Source: Planctomycetota bacterium (GTDB taxonomy: Bacteria > Planctomycetota > Planctomycetia > Gemmatales > Gemmataceae). Taken from it: a stretch of DNA of 41,244 bases. The position numbers were made by a program, and so were the translations under genes. This document shows positions 1 to 6,810 of the stretch, one piece after another. Below the pieces are notes generated by a model. That model did not search any database. It saw only the letters and a program-made list of their open reading frames with translations, and was not told the origin of the DNA. The stretch covers positions 1 through 41,244 of the forward strand of contig JACPPF010000022.1 in the NCBI GenBank assembly GCA_016191165.1, in the 5' to 3' direction. Numbering within the stretch: the stretch's first letter is position 1; each line of letters starts with the position of its first letter.

Positions 1-1
1 G

Positions 2-109
2 CAAAAGTACGTGGCCTGGTTCCAAGGCAAAACGCTCCGTCGCCTGGACCGCGGCCACGGCGTAAAAGTGTTGACGAATCAACCATTAACCTTGAAGGAA
101 GCAGCTTGA
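2..109 (+). CDS. C-terminal end of an unidentified protein (partial)
   Basis: An open frame enters from the left edge and ends at TGA 107-109, giving 35 residues ending in LTLKEAA. The stretch has charged and aromatic residues (KYVAWFQGK, RRLDRGHG), as expected of real protein, but it is too short for a family call. Codons are GC-rich in third positions like the neighbours. No function can be given; it could also be a chance open frame. Confidence 0.4.
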   Translation, partial: QKYVAWFQGKTLRRLDRGHGVKVLTNQPLTLKEAA

Positions 110-338
110 CAACCACGTTGGGAAATCAGCTGCACCCATTCAATTTGAAATCCGAAATCCCAAGTCCCCAATCCTCAAAAACGCTTCATCCGTCACAATC
201 GGCAAATCCCTCCCCGTTTCCGCCCCTACTTCCGGAAAACATTGCGCATCTTCTTGCTTTGCCAGGGGCGGTTTTCTTAATATCAATCGACCGGACGCAT
301 TCCTCTCTCTTTCCCAGGCTGTGTTTGGGAACGAGGAA
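110..338. repeat. Non-coding leader with two short repeats
   Basis: No convincing gene is seen here. The stretch is more AT-rich than its surroundings. It contains AAATCCGAAA at 148-157, the reverse complement of a decamer found three times at 21847-21888. At 311-336 it contains a TTCCCAGGCT...TTTGGGAACGAGG element, an imperfect palindrome of the same family as 11184-11208 and 11286-11310. Both look like dispersed intergenic repeats. Confidence 0.5.
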
Positions 339-1403
339 ATGCCGCAGTTCCTCCAGACGGGAGCACCTGTGATCGACCCTGCCTCCATGCGCCGTTGTGT
401 CACCCTGGTGGACGACGAACCGTTCGCGCTTGACATCCTCGTGCGCTCGGCCGAGTCTTTCCATTTCGATTGTCAAACCGCGCGCAGCGGGGAGGAAGCG
501 TTGGTCCTCCTGGAGAAGCAACCGACGCCCATCGTTGTCACCGACCTCAACATGCCTGGCATGGGAGGCGTGGCCCTGGTGCAGGAAATCAAGAAGCGCT
601 GGCCTCAACTCGCGGTCATCGTCGTCACCGCCGGCGCGGACGACGAGGCACTGCTTCAATGCATGAGCGCCGGCGTGCAGCACTATTTTCTCAAGCCGGT
701 GCATATCGACGAGTTCCACCACGCTCTCCAGGCGACCTGGTATCACCAGCTCATCCGCCGCCAAACTCAGCAGCAACGCAAACGCCTTGAAACGATTGTC
801 CACCGCCAGACGCATCGCCTGCGACACACCTTTTTCTCGGCGATCACCAGTCTCGTCCGCACCCTGGAGGCGCGCGATGCCTACACCTCCGGGCACTCGC
901 TGCGCGTCCGCAAGTTCGCGGTGCGGCTCGCAAAGTACATTGGCCTGGACGAACACAACATGAAGCGCCTGAGCCTGGCGGCGAAACTGCACGACATCGG
1001 CAAGGTCGGTCTGGCCGAGGGGATTCTCAACAAGCCCGCCAAGCTGTCCGCGGATGAGTTCGATCGCGTCAAGGAGCATCCCGTCATCGGCGAGCGCATC
1101 CTGCGGCCCATCGTGCGCAATCGCGTCGTATTGGCGGCGATTCGCGGCCACCACGAGCGCTTCGACGGCGCGGGCTACCCCGACGGCCTGCGCGGCGAGG
1201 AGATTCCGTTCCTGGCGCGCATCATCACCATTGCCGACTGCTACGACGCGATGACGAGCTCCCGCGCTTACCGCGGCGCGATGTCGCCGGACGCCGCGCT
1301 GGGCATCCTTCATGCCGGGCATGGCACGCAATTCGACCCGCACCTGGTCCCGCCGTTCCTCCGCATGATGCGCGAGGCGAAAACGCGCGCGAAGGTGCGG
1401 TAG
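339..1403 (+). CDS. Response regulator with HD-GYP output domain (predicted cyclic-di-GMP phosphodiesterase)
   Basis: The product (354 aa from ATG 339) joins a receiver domain to an HD-GYP domain. Receiver marks are the acidic pair in LVDDEP (about residues 25-26), the phospho-acceptor Asp in VVTDLNMPG (about 69) and the conserved Lys in YFLKPV (about 119). A short helical linker follows. The HD-GYP domain has HDIGK (about 218-222), HHERFDGAGYPDGL (about 271-284) and the ADCYDAMTS segment. Proteins of this build are usually cytoplasmic phosphodiesterases that hydrolyse cyclic di-GMP when phosphorylated by a histidine kinase; no kinase is adjacent. The start is uncertain. GTG 321 and ATG 339 lie in or next to a dispersed palindrome, while ATG 387, just before the receiver domain, is an equally good candidate. 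Family assignment is firm, substrate is inferred. Confidence 0.93.
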   Translation: MPQFLQTGAPVIDPASMRRCVTLVDDEPFALDILVRSAESFHFDCQTARSGEEALVLLEKQPTPIVVTDLNMPGMGGVALVQEIKKRWPQLAVIVVTAGADDEALLQCMSAGVQHYFLKPVHIDEFHHALQATWYHQLIRRQTQQQRKRLETIVHRQTHRLRHTFFSAITSLVRTLEARDAYTSGHSLRVRKFAVRLAKYIGLDEHNMKRLSLAAKLHDIGKVGLAEGILNKPAKLSADEFDRVKEHPVIGERILRPIVRNRVVLAAIRGHHERFDGAGYPDGLRGEEIPFLARIITIADCYDAMTSSRAYRGAMSPDAALGILHAGHGTQFDPHLVPPFLRMMREAKTRAKVR

Positions 1404-1489
1404 CGCGATTTCGAGTTGACGCCAGCCCGAGCTCTGCGATAATCTTCAACAGGGCGTCCCCAACTTTCGCCACTCCCTGGCATCGTACC

Positions 1490-2080
1490 ATGACCGCCGC
1501 GCTGAAATGGAATCTGATCTCGGTCGAGGACTATCTCGCCGGCGAGCTAGACTCGCCCATCAAGCACGAGTACGTGGGCGGCGTCGTGTTCGCCATGGCG
1601 GGGGCCAGGAACCTCCACAACACCATCGTCATCAATACGCTCGCGGCGTTCCATCTCCGTTTGCGCGGCAAACCTTGCCGACCATTTAATTCCGACACCA
1701 AAGTGCGAATTCAAATCGGCGGGCAGACACGCTTTTATTATCCCGATGTACACGTGACCTGCCATCCGAATCGGCCGACCGATTCCTATCAAAGCCAGCC
1801 GAAAGTTATTGTCGAGGTCCTGTGCAAGAAAACGGAGCGCCTCGACAAGGGCGAAAAGAAGGACGCCTACCTGGCGATCCCTTCGCTGGACGCCTACATA
1901 TTGATCGAGCAGGAAATGCCATTCGTGGCCGTGTTTCGCCGCACGGCGGCGGGCTTTGTTCGCGAGGTGTACGAGGACATGGCCGCCGTGGTGCCGCTGA
2001 GCGAGATCGAGGCGGAAATGCCGCTGGCTGAAATCTACGAAGGCGTGGAGTTTATTCCAGAGCCGGATGAGGAGGAATGA
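1490..2080 (+). CDS. Uma2-family protein (PD-(D/E)XK nuclease fold, DUF820)
   Basis: This 196-residue protein has the usual length and order of the Uma2 family, which is greatly expanded in planctomycetes and cyanobacteria. The N-terminus reads SVEDYLAGELDSPIKHEYVGG, the family entry motif. The nuclease-fold signature is visible as YYPDVHV (Asp 86) followed by KVIVEVLCKKTERLDKGEK (Glu 109 and downstream Lys) and the DAYLAIPSLDAYILIEQE strand-helix. Members have a restriction endonuclease-like fold, but cellular roles are mostly unproven. The acidic C-terminus (EPDEEE) is ordinary for the family. It stands alone, with no methyltransferase beside it, so I do not call it a restriction system. 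Confidence 0.9.
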   Translation: MTAALKWNLISVEDYLAGELDSPIKHEYVGGVVFAMAGARNLHNTIVINTLAAFHLRLRGKPCRPFNSDTKVRIQIGGQTRFYYPDVHVTCHPNRPTDSYQSQPKVIVEVLCKKTERLDKGEKKDAYLAIPSLDAYILIEQEMPFVAVFRRTAAGFVREVYEDMAAVVPLSEIEAEMPLAEIYEGVEFIPEPDEEE

Positions 2081-2153
2081 CGCGGCGGCTTCGGTGCGAC
2101 GGCGGTTTCATTAAATGACGGCACAATGGCACCTCAACCGGAGGCGGTTTGAA

Positions 2154-2715
2154 ATGGGTTGCGCCGCATGCACTCCTTTGAAGGGTCGTGGCAAATGGTT
2201 CGCCGCATTGGCGGCCCTCTTGGCAATCATTGCGCTCGGCTGGTCCTGGTATTCGCTCGGAAGGCCCGACTCGATTCAACCTGATGAAAAGTTTGAACTC
2301 CAGTTCGGCCAAGGGCGTGGTTGGCACGGCCTGGACGTGCTTCAAATCACCTCGGAAGGAAAAGCAGTTTGAATTCCGGGTCAATCATGACCAGTGGCAT
2401 CGCAAGCGGTTTGCATTGACTAAAAACCAAATGGCCAATTTGCGTCGGGCGATCAACGTCATGAATATCGGGGCGATGGAACGAGCGTATCACGGCCAGG
2501 TCGTGGACGGCACGCAATGGATACTGCTGGTTCGTGTGGACGGAAAAGAAAAATCGGTCTATTTCGACAACAACTTTCCCAAGTCGATCCGGACATTCTC
2601 CTCCTTCGTGCATCAAGCGATCCTTGAGCCATTGGCCGATCCTGTTGAATCGGAGGTGGTACCCGCCCGACATCATCGCAAACACGAGAAAGCGATTTGG
2701 GCGAGCATCCAATGA
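2154..2715 (+). pseudogene. Membrane-anchored protein of unknown function, split by a frameshift
   Basis: Two overlapping frames make up one gene. The first, from ATG 2154 (GGAGG nine bases upstream), gives a short basic N-terminus, one hydrophobic segment (WFAALAALLAIIALGWSWY) and an outside domain start, then stops at TGA 2370-2372. The next frame continues with coherent protein (FEFRVNHDQWHRKRFALT ... DGTQWILLVRVDGKEKSVYFDNNFPKSIRTF) to TGA 2713-2715. Dropping one base in the AAAA run 2360-2363 would restore a protein of about 186 residues. The break may be real or a homopolymer sequencing error. The stop overlaps the start of the ADP-ribosyltransferase-like gene by ATGA, so the two look translationally coupled. 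The family is not recognised. Confidence 0.6.
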
Positions 2716-3107
2716 AGGACCAAGCGACGCCTGAGGGAGAAGCGGCGCCGGTTCGCCGGACCCTGTATCACTACACCAGTGCACAAGGATGCGAACAGAT
2801 TGTTTCGTCGCAGATGCTCAAACCTTCCCTGGCGGCCAGCAATCCGCGCGATGTCCGATATGGCGACGGCCAATATCTCAGCGACATCGCCCCAGAGACA
2901 AGAACGCCGGGACAACTGGCCTATGCTCTACTTCACGATCCACGGGGTTGGCGTCGGTTCACCCATTTCGTCGAAATCGATGTGACGGGACTCAACGCCA
3001 CGGAGGGCCGCCCAGGCGTATTCGTGATACCGAACACCGAGGGACTTGATCTGACGGGGCGGATCGTCCGGTTCGGCGAAGTGGCGGGGAATCCAGCGAC
3101 GAGTTGA
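2712..3107 (+). CDS. HYD1-type ADP-ribosyltransferase-like protein (putative toxin)
   Basis: The 131-residue product carries the H-Y-D pattern of the Tox-ART-HYD1 group. It has LYHYTSAQGCEQI (His 20), RYGDGQYLSDIAP (Tyr 55, Asp 58) and then the FTHFVEIDVTG strand. In that group these residues form the NAD-binding core, and members are often toxin tips or stand-alone effectors that transfer ADP-ribose to a target. No signal peptide or membrane segment is seen. The start at 2712 is chosen because ATG overlaps the previous stop by four bases; a GTG-like extension to 2697 is less likely. A DUF6881-like gene follows after 47 bases, which fits a toxin plus cognate partner. The fold call rests on motif reading, and activity and target are unknown. 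Confidence 0.7.
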   Translation: MKDQATPEGEAAPVRRTLYHYTSAQGCEQIVSSQMLKPSLAASNPRDVRYGDGQYLSDIAPETRTPGQLAYALLHDPRGWRRFTHFVEIDVTGLNATEGRPGVFVIPNTEGLDLTGRIVRFGEVAGNPATS

Positions 3108-3154
3108 TCGCCGCGCGACGTTAAGGTACAATGATTCGCATTGGAGGTGCAACT

Positions 3155-3457
3155 ATGCGATATTCTCGCCTGCAGTGGAACCATTCGCATCCAGCCGAAC
3201 CTGTTGAAGTGTTAAGTGAATACGACGAGGCTGGGTGGGAGATACGCAAGGTGGAGCGATTCCCCGATGGCGCCTTCGGTTACGCCAGTGCCGCCGAATC
3301 GGCGGGAGGTACGCAGCTTTCCTTGATTCAACGCCCGCCCGATGCGGAAGTCGCCGCCGAACCGGAATTCCGAGTATCTGAACTCAGTAAGGTTGATTTC
3401 GAGCGAATCTGGGCAGCCGCTCGGCAACCGCTGAAGAAAATGAAGCGAGTATCGTGA
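3155..3457 (+). CDS. DUF6881-like small protein, possible immunity partner of the ART gene
   Basis: This 100-residue cytoplasmic protein matches the DUF6881 pattern: RLQWNHSHPAEPVEVLSEYD, then WEIRKVERFPDGAFGYAS, and a C-terminal helix with VDFERIWAAA. The ATG at 3155 is preceded by a strong GGAGGT six bases upstream, so it is preferred over ATG 3131. Proteins of this type are small, single-domain and often found near polymorphic toxin or ART genes, but their function has not been shown to my knowledge. Here it sits 47 bases after a HYD1-type ART gene, and its stop overlaps or abuts the start of the DUF1501 gene (GTGA at 3454-3457). An immunity role is inference from position and size. Confidence 0.7.
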   Translation: MRYSRLQWNHSHPAEPVEVLSEYDEAGWEIRKVERFPDGAFGYASAAESAGGTQLSLIQRPPDAEVAAEPEFRVSELSKVDFERIWAAARQPLKKMKRVS

Positions 3458-3459
3458 CC

Positions 3460-4920
3460 ATGCAAACCAATCGTATCGGCTGCGGCCGCATCACCCCCGC
3501 CTTCTCGCGCCGCGAGATGCTGCTTTCAAGCGGCGCCGGTTTCGGGGCGCTGGCGCTCAGCTATCTCTTGCGCGACGCGCCCGTTTTCGGGCAGACTCCG
3601 GTCGCTAACACTCCAGGCTCGCCGTTGAGCGCCCGGCGCGGGCATTTCGCGGCCAGGGCGAAGAGCGTCATCTTTTGTTTCATGGAGGGCGGGCCAAGCC
3701 ATCTCGATACGTTCGATCCGAAGCCGCTGGTCAATCGCCTGGCCGGGCAGCGCATCCCGGATAGTTTTCGGCCTGTCATCACGCCGATGGGTGAATTCTA
3801 TTCGCCCATCCTGGCCTCGCGACGGCGCTGGGCGCGTCACGGTCAGAGCGGATTGTGGGTCAGCGATTGGTTGCCCCACATCGCGACATGTGCCGATGAC
3901 CTCGCCGTCATCCGCTCGTGCTGGGCGAATGGGTTGAACCACTCCAACGGCGTGAGCCAGATGAACACCGGCTCGATCGTCGGCGGTCGGCCCTCGCTGG
4001 GCGCTTGGGTAACCTATGGACTGGGCACCGAGAACGAGAACCTGCCCGCGTTCGTCGTCATGCAGGACAATGCCGCGTCGGTGAACAACGGCGCGCGGAA
4101 CTGGGGCACGGGGTTCATGCCGGCCGTTTATCAGGGCACGCGCATCCACGCCGGCGCGGAGCCGATCCCGCATCTCAATCCGCCCGCGGTCATCTCCCCC
4201 GCGCAGCAGCGCGGCCGACTCGATCTGCTCAACGCGCTCAACCAAGACCACGCCCGCAGCCGACACGCTGCGGGTTCAGACCTCGAAGCCCGCATCGCCA
4301 GCTACGAACTCGCCTATCGGATGCAAGCCCAGGCCCCCGAGGCAGTCGATCTGACGCAGGAGACGCGCGAAACCCAGAACCTCTACGGCATCGACGACCC
4401 GCTCACCGCCACCTATGGCCGTATGTGCCTGCTGGGAAGGCGCCTGGTCGAACGCGGCGTGCGCTTCGTGCAACTATTCCACGGCTCCGGCAGCAAGTGG
4501 GACGCACACCGCGGCATCGAAACCAACCACGCCACGAATTGCCGCGGCAGCGACAAACCGATCGCGGGACTCCTGAAAGACTTGAAACGCCGCGGGTTGC
4601 TCGACTCGACCCTGGTGATCTGGGGCGGGGAGTTTGGCCGAACACCTCAGTCCGAGCAAGGCGACGGCCGCGATCACAATCCTTACGGCTTCACGATGTG
4701 GATGGCGGGCGGCGGCGTCCGCGGCGGGCAGGTCGTTGGCAGCACCGACGAGGTCGGCCTGCACGCGGTCGAGGATCGCCTCCACGTCCATGATCTGCAC
4801 GCCACCATCCTGTATCTGCTGGGCCTGGACCACACGCGCGTCATCTATCGCCATCAAGGCCGGCCCGAACGCGCGACGGTCAACGAGGGCGAAGCGTTCA
4901 CGCGGATTGCGGGCACATAA
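3460..4920 (+). CDS. DUF1501 family protein (sulfatase-like fold, secreted)
   Basis: The 486-residue product is a typical planctomycete DUF1501 protein. An N-terminal twin-arginine-like leader (SRREMLLSSGAGFGALALSYLL) suggests Tat export. The hallmark motifs follow: VIFCFMEGGPSHLDTFDPKP, CADDLAVIRSCWANGLNHSNG, RGVRFVQLFHGSG, STLVIWGGEFGRTPQSEQGDGRDHN split over the active-site region, and MAGGGVRGGQVVGSTDEVG. The fold resembles alkaline phosphatase/sulfatase enzymes, but no reaction has been fixed for the family. These genes usually follow a DUF1549/DUF1553 cytochrome-like gene, which is absent here. ATG 3460 is taken as the start; GTG 3454 would overlap the previous stop. Confidence 0.92.
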   Translation: MQTNRIGCGRITPAFSRREMLLSSGAGFGALALSYLLRDAPVFGQTPVANTPGSPLSARRGHFAARAKSVIFCFMEGGPSHLDTFDPKPLVNRLAGQRIPDSFRPVITPMGEFYSPILASRRRWARHGQSGLWVSDWLPHIATCADDLAVIRSCWANGLNHSNGVSQMNTGSIVGGRPSLGAWVTYGLGTENENLPAFVVMQDNAASVNNGARNWGTGFMPAVYQGTRIHAGAEPIPHLNPPAVISPAQQRGRLDLLNALNQDHARSRHAAGSDLEARIASYELAYRMQAQAPEAVDLTQETRETQNLYGIDDPLTATYGRMCLLGRRLVERGVRFVQLFHGSGSKWDAHRGIETNHATNCRGSDKPIAGLLKDLKRRGLLDSTLVIWGGEFGRTPQSEQGDGRDHNPYGFTMWMAGGGVRGGQVVGSTDEVGLHAVEDRLHVHDLHATILYLLGLDHTRVIYRHQGRPERATVNEGEAFTRIAGT

Positions 4921-4934
4921 CGAGGACTTTCGGC

Positions 4935-5159
4935 ATGTCGAACGAAGTGATTGTTCCTGGCCGCTATGTGGATCATACCTTTATCCCGGAAGGGCCGCTT
5001 CCGGACGCGGAAGGGCAGGCGGAGCTGCGCATTCGACCGCGGCCGTCGCTGTCACCCGTTTCGGTTTTCAGCCTTTTTGGCAAGGCCAAACGACTGCGCA
5101 CGGCGAATGAAATCGCCGCGCAAATAAACGAAGACCGCAACGACTGGGGCGAACCGTGA
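4935..5159 (+). CDS. Small antitoxin-like protein upstream of a PIN toxin
   Basis: The 74-residue protein starts at ATG 4935 behind a GAGGA site eight bases away and ends in a TGA that overlaps the GTG start of the PIN gene (GTGA). Its C-terminal half (AKRLRTANEIAAQINEDRNDWGEP) looks like the toxin-binding tail of VapB-type antitoxins, while the N-terminal half (VIVPGRYVDHTFIPEGPLP) is not one of the common DNA-binding folds I can recognise. The assignment as antitoxin rests on size, overlap and partner. Confidence 0.65.
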   Translation: MSNEVIVPGRYVDHTFIPEGPLPDAEGQAELRIRPRPSLSPVSVFSLFGKAKRLRTANEIAAQINEDRNDWGEP

Positions 5160-5551
5160 TCTATGTTGACACCAACGTGATCATCCGCCTAATCGAAGGG
5201 GACGGATCCGCACGTGCTCCCCTGGAAGAGCGTCTGGCGCCCTTGAAAGGCACTGGCTGCTTCTTGATGACGTGCCAGTTGAGCCGTCTCGAATGTCGCA
5301 CCAAACCAATGCGCGACGACGACAAATCGCTGCTGGCCTTGTATGACGACTTTTTCCGAAGTGAAGAGGTCGACGTGTTGCCCCTTTCAATCGCGGTCGT
5401 CGACAAGGCCACGGAAATTCGGGCAGCGTACAAAGTAAAAACGCCGGATGCCCTTCATCTCGCCGCCGCCATTATCGCCGGTGCCAAGGCTTTCGTAACC
5501 GGTGACAAATCCCTCGCACGTTGCACGGAAATCACCGTGGAAACCTTGTGA
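5156..5551 (+). CDS. PIN-domain ribonuclease toxin, VapC-like
   Basis: The 131-residue protein has the full PIN acidic set: Asp 5 in IYVDTNVIIRL, Glu 46 in LSRLECR, Asp 98 in KTPDALHLAAA and Asp 117 in FVTGDKSL. PIN toxins of the VapC group are metal-dependent endoribonucleases that cut tRNA or rRNA and are held inactive by a partner antitoxin. The GTG start overlaps the stop of the small upstream gene, which points to a translationally coupled toxin-antitoxin pair. The substrate cannot be told from sequence. The upstream gene ends the DUF1501 cluster 14 bases earlier, so the pair may be co-transcribed with it. Confidence 0.88.
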   Translation: MIYVDTNVIIRLIEGDGSARAPLEERLAPLKGTGCFLMTCQLSRLECRTKPMRDDDKSLLALYDDFFRSEEVDVLPLSIAVVDKATEIRAAYKVKTPDALHLAAAIIAGAKAFVTGDKSLARCTEITVETL

Positions 5552-5628
5552 TTGCAGCCCCGCCCAAACACCCGCGAGCAATCGCCCTTCCGGCGTTGTC
5601 GCAGATCAACGAGTAAACGCGGGCCCGA

Positions 5629-6639
5629 TCACTTCGCCTTCCCCCACCCCTTCGGCAACGCCAGCGACCAGACCTCGCTGGACAGCGGCGTCGCGTGGCC
5701 GCCGGCGATCCAGATCTTGTCCTGAAAGACAAACGCGGAATGTTCGTGGCGTTCCTTCCAGGTCGTCTTCGTTTTGAGTTGCGCCCAGGTCTTGCCGTCT
5801 TTTGAGTGCCAGACGTCGCCCCAGTTTTTCGACGGCTTGTTCGACCACCCACCCAGTACCCACATGCGGTCGCGGTAAGTCACGGCCGAGAACCAGATGC
5901 GCGGATGCCAGGGCGCCTTATCGGTCACTTTGTCCCATTTCACGCCGTCGCTGGAGCACCAGACGTCGTTGAACGCTTGATACTTGGGCACGTAGTTCCC
6001 GCCGCCGTAGATCCAGATCTTGTCATCGTGAACGACGGCGCCGTGATAGGCTCGCGGGGCCCAGCCGGCATTGGCGGTTTCGAGCTTCCACTCCTTGCCA
6101 TCAGCGGAACTCCAGACATCGTTCTTGAGGCTCTTGTCGGTGCCGAAATAATAGTTCTCGGTTCCACCGAGAATCCACATGCGGTTTTTGAAGACGACCG
6201 CGCCGGACGCGATGCGCGGCGACCAGCCGGCCTGCTTGGTCGCCTGGTCCCACTTGACGCCATCGGTGGACGACCAGACCTGGCTGCTGGCGGAATGCCC
6301 CTTCAGTCGGCCGTTGTACCAGCCGCCCATGATCCACATCTTATCGTTGAACGTCAGCGTCATCGGCAAGTCGCTGTGAATCCACGGCGCTTGTTTCTCG
6401 ACGAGCTTCCACGTTTTGCCATCGGCGGAACTCCAGACATCGCGCGGCGGCGCCTCGAACGATTGAAACCAGCCGCCGAAGATCCACAGTTGATTCTTGT
6501 AGACGAGTTCGCCCTGCGAATCGCGCGGCTTCCAGCCGGCCTTGTCGGTCACTTTGACCCAGGTAGGGGCGGCGTCCTGCGCGACGAGGCGGGTCGCAAA
6601 AATGAATGAAACAACAAAAAAAAGGATGATGCGATTCAT
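5629..6639 (-). CDS. Secreted kelch-like beta-propeller protein
   Basis: The minus-strand product (336 aa) begins with a signal peptide (MNRIILFFVVSFIFATRLVAQ) and then repeats a unit of about 55 residues five or six times. Each unit has a DKAGWKPRDSQGELVYKN-like segment, a LWIFGGWxxx glycine pair and a VWSSADGKTWKL turn. Variants read MWIMGGWYN, MWILGGTEN, IWIYGGGN, MWVLGGWSN and IWIAGGHA. This is the kelch pattern and predicts a propeller of about six blades, exported to the periplasm or beyond. The open frame runs far upstream to 7635, but that part is antisense to a DUF1501 gene, and the signal peptide fixes the start at 6639. Ligand unknown; no enzyme motif is visible. Confidence 0.88.
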   Translation of the reverse strand: MNRIILFFVVSFIFATRLVAQDAAPTWVKVTDKAGWKPRDSQGELVYKNQLWIFGGWFQSFEAPPRDVWSSADGKTWKLVEKQAPWIHSDLPMTLTFNDKMWIMGGWYNGRLKGHSASSQVWSSTDGVKWDQATKQAGWSPRIASGAVVFKNRMWILGGTENYYFGTDKSLKNDVWSSADGKEWKLETANAGWAPRAYHGAVVHDDKIWIYGGGNYVPKYQAFNDVWCSSDGVKWDKVTDKAPWHPRIWFSAVTYRDRMWVLGGWSNKPSKNWGDVWHSKDGKTWAQLKTKTTWKERHEHSAFVFQDKIWIAGGHATPLSSEVWSLALPKGWGKAK

Positions 6640-6655
6640 GGCCCCGACCCCTGTG

Positions 6656-6714
6656 TTTAGCCGCGACGCGCAGCGGAGCGCGGGACCCGGGCTCCGCTGC
6701 GCGTCGCGGCTAAA
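6656..6714. repeat. Perfect 24-bp inverted repeat with an 11-base loop
   Basis: Arms at 6656-6679 and 6691-6714 are exact reverse complements, beginning TTTAGCCGCGACGCGCAGCG on the left. The element lies between two divergent gene starts, so it is upstream of both and cannot be their terminator. It resembles a dispersed palindromic repeat rather than an operator, given its length and GC content. Confidence 0.85.
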
Positions 6715-6748
6715 CAGCACGTGGACATTGGTTTTCGATAAAAACAGC

Positions 6749-6777
6749 TTGCTGGGAGTAGTGTATTGCGTTAGATT
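6749..6777 (+). promoter_or_regulatory. Possible sigma70-like promoter for the second DUF1501 gene
   Basis: TTGCTG at 6749-6754 and TAGATT at 6772-6777 are separated by 17 bases. The region is AT-richer than average. The predicted transcription start near 6784 would suit translation from ATG 6811. Only a motif match; planctomycete promoter consensus is poorly defined. Confidence 0.3.
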
Positions 6778-6810
6778 CACAAGATCATGCAAACCCACGA
6801 GAACTTTTCG

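Noticed and set aside
1490..2080. Restriction-modification system
   Set aside because: Only a solitary Uma2-type protein is present, with no methyltransferase or specificity gene nearby.
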